From assembly GCA_045658425.1 (NCBI GenBank), contig JAZOVB010000117.1, forward strand, positions 1 through 6,347: a DNA stretch of 6,347 nt, given 5' to 3'. A model generated the notes under the pieces. The model was not told where the DNA came from. It worked only from the letters and a program-made list of their open reading frames with translations, and searched no databases. Every line of letters begins with the position of its first letter. The first letter of the stretch is position 1. The translations under genes and the position numbers were made by a program. Source of the stretch: SIG450 sp045658425 (GTDB lineage Bacteria; Bacillota; Clostridia; UMGS1840; HGM11507). Positions 5,502 to 6,347 of this stretch are shown here, in pieces.

Positions 5502-6347
5502 TCTAAAGAAACTTTTGTTAAATGATAGTATTTCGGGTTATGAATATATGGGGATAGATAAAACCGCCGCCCTGTTTGAAGAAACAGGAGCGGAGGTTTT
5601 TTGCGATAAATTGTCCGATATTTATGCTGTGAAAAACAAGGGTAAAGGCTTCAAAGTAATGGTGGATGCCCATTTTGATACTATCGGTCTTATTATAACT
5701 GAAATTCATGATGGGGGATTTTTAAGCTTTGCACCTTTAGGCGGTGTAGATGTAAGAATTCTTCCTTCCATGCGAGTTGATATTATCGGTAAAGAGAGAA
5801 TACCCGGAGTAATAGGTGTTAAACCTCCTCATCTTTTAAAGGGGACCGAAAAAAAAGCTTATAAGCTTGAGGAGCTTTTTATTGATACAGGACTTACAAG
5901 GGACGAGCTTTCAGGTAAAATATCCTGCGGGGATATTGCGGTCTTTAAAAGCGAATATACTGAACTTTTAAACGGCAGAATTGCCTCGGCAGGTCTTGAC
6001 GATAAAATCGGTGTGTATATGGTAACCGAGATTTTAAAGGGGTTTGAAAATCCCGATATAACCTTAATGGGCTGTGCTACAATTGGCGAGGAAATCGGCT
6101 TGAAAGGTGCAAGAATTATGGGAAATTTGGATGAATTCGACCTTTGTATTGTAATTGATGTAACTCACGGCAGAACTCCTGACGGAATTAAGAACCGTTC
6201 TTTTCCATTGGGAGAGGGGCCTGTTATTACCTTGGGACCGTCTCTTTCCAAGGTATATAATGATAAAATTATAAGCTATGCAGAAAAAAATAACATAAAA
6301 TTGGGTATTGAGGTAGAGCCGGGTAATACCGGTACAAATGCATGGGC
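5494..6347 (+). CDS. M42-family metallo-aminopeptidase, partial at window end
   Basis: The frame stays open to the window edge: 284 codons are visible, and M42 enzymes are usually about 340-360 residues, so the last 60-75 are missing. These enzymes are cytoplasmic di-metal (Zn or Co) aminopeptidases, often dodecameric, that trim short peptides. Visible active-site residues are His60 and Asp62 in DAHFDTIG, Asp169 in GLDDK (bridging ligand), Glu199 (general base) and Glu200 (ligand) in TIGEEIGLKGA, and Asp222 in IDVTH. The final His ligand lies beyond the window. The insert between about 72 and 160 (PLGGVDVRILPSMRV, IPGVIGVKPPH) is the family's PDZ-like/dimerisation region. Several motifs differ slightly from the common forms (AHMDEIG, ALDDR, GTDA), suggesting a divergent subgroup. 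The ATG at 5494 lies within the end of murD, and AAGGA at 5478-5482 is 11 nt upstream. Deblocking aminopeptidase or endoglucanase (an older misannotation of this family) are alternative labels. Confidence 0.9.
   Translation, partial: MDNLKKLLLNDSISGYEYMGIDKTAALFEETGAEVFCDKLSDIYAVKNKGKGFKVMVDAHFDTIGLIITEIHDGGFLSFAPLGGVDVRILPSMRVDIIGKERIPGVIGVKPPHLLKGTEKKAYKLEELFIDTGLTRDELSGKISCGDIAVFKSEYTELLNGRIASAGLDDKIGVYMVTEILKGFENPDITLMGCATIGEEIGLKGARIMGNLDEFDLCIVIDVTHGRTPDGIKNRSFPLGEGPVITLGPSLSKVYNDKIISYAEKNNIKLGIEVEPGNTGTNAW

Overview
The window is AT-rich, with strong Shine-Dalgarno sequences, sigma-A type promoters with TATAAT -10 boxes, and proteins typical of low-GC Firmicutes. The MurD P-loop reads GSDGKT, an Asp variant of the usual NGKT that I associate with clostridial MurD. 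I infer an anaerobic member of the Clostridia, possibly gut-associated; a genus cannot be read from this sequence.

Layout: (1) Positions 1-177 hold no convincing complete gene. They hold an AT-rich stretch with overlapping, mutually exclusive small hairpins that may be a dispersed intergenic element. (2) Positions 178-1599 carry a promoter, RBS and a complete sodium-coupled transporter of the neurotransmitter:sodium symporter (NSS) family, a probable amino-acid importer, on the + strand. (3) Positions 1600-1735 are a convergent intergenic region with a perfect 18-bp hairpin. Its T-tract lies on the minus strand, so it terminates the minus-strand operon and may also stop + strand transcription. 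(4) On the minus strand, reading from 4052 down to 1736, one promoter drives a 193-residue protein of unknown function with three cysteine clusters resembling zinc ribbons. A SulP-family anion transporter with a C-terminal STAS domain follows 21 nt later. (5) The 3992-4136 interval carries divergent promoters. (6) From 4137, + strand, murD (UDP-N-acetylmuramoylalanine--D-glutamate ligase) overlaps by 8 nt the start of an M42-family metallo-aminopeptidase, which runs off the window end.

Functionally this is mostly housekeeping: sodium-driven solute uptake, anion transport, peptidoglycan precursor synthesis and cytoplasmic peptide trimming. murD sits here with a peptidase rather than with ftsW and murG as in the classical dcw cluster. 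I see no phage, IS, CRISPR, tRNA or rRNA signal and no clear new defence or mobile system. The least explained items are the cysteine-cluster protein in an operon with SulP and the structured leader at the left edge.
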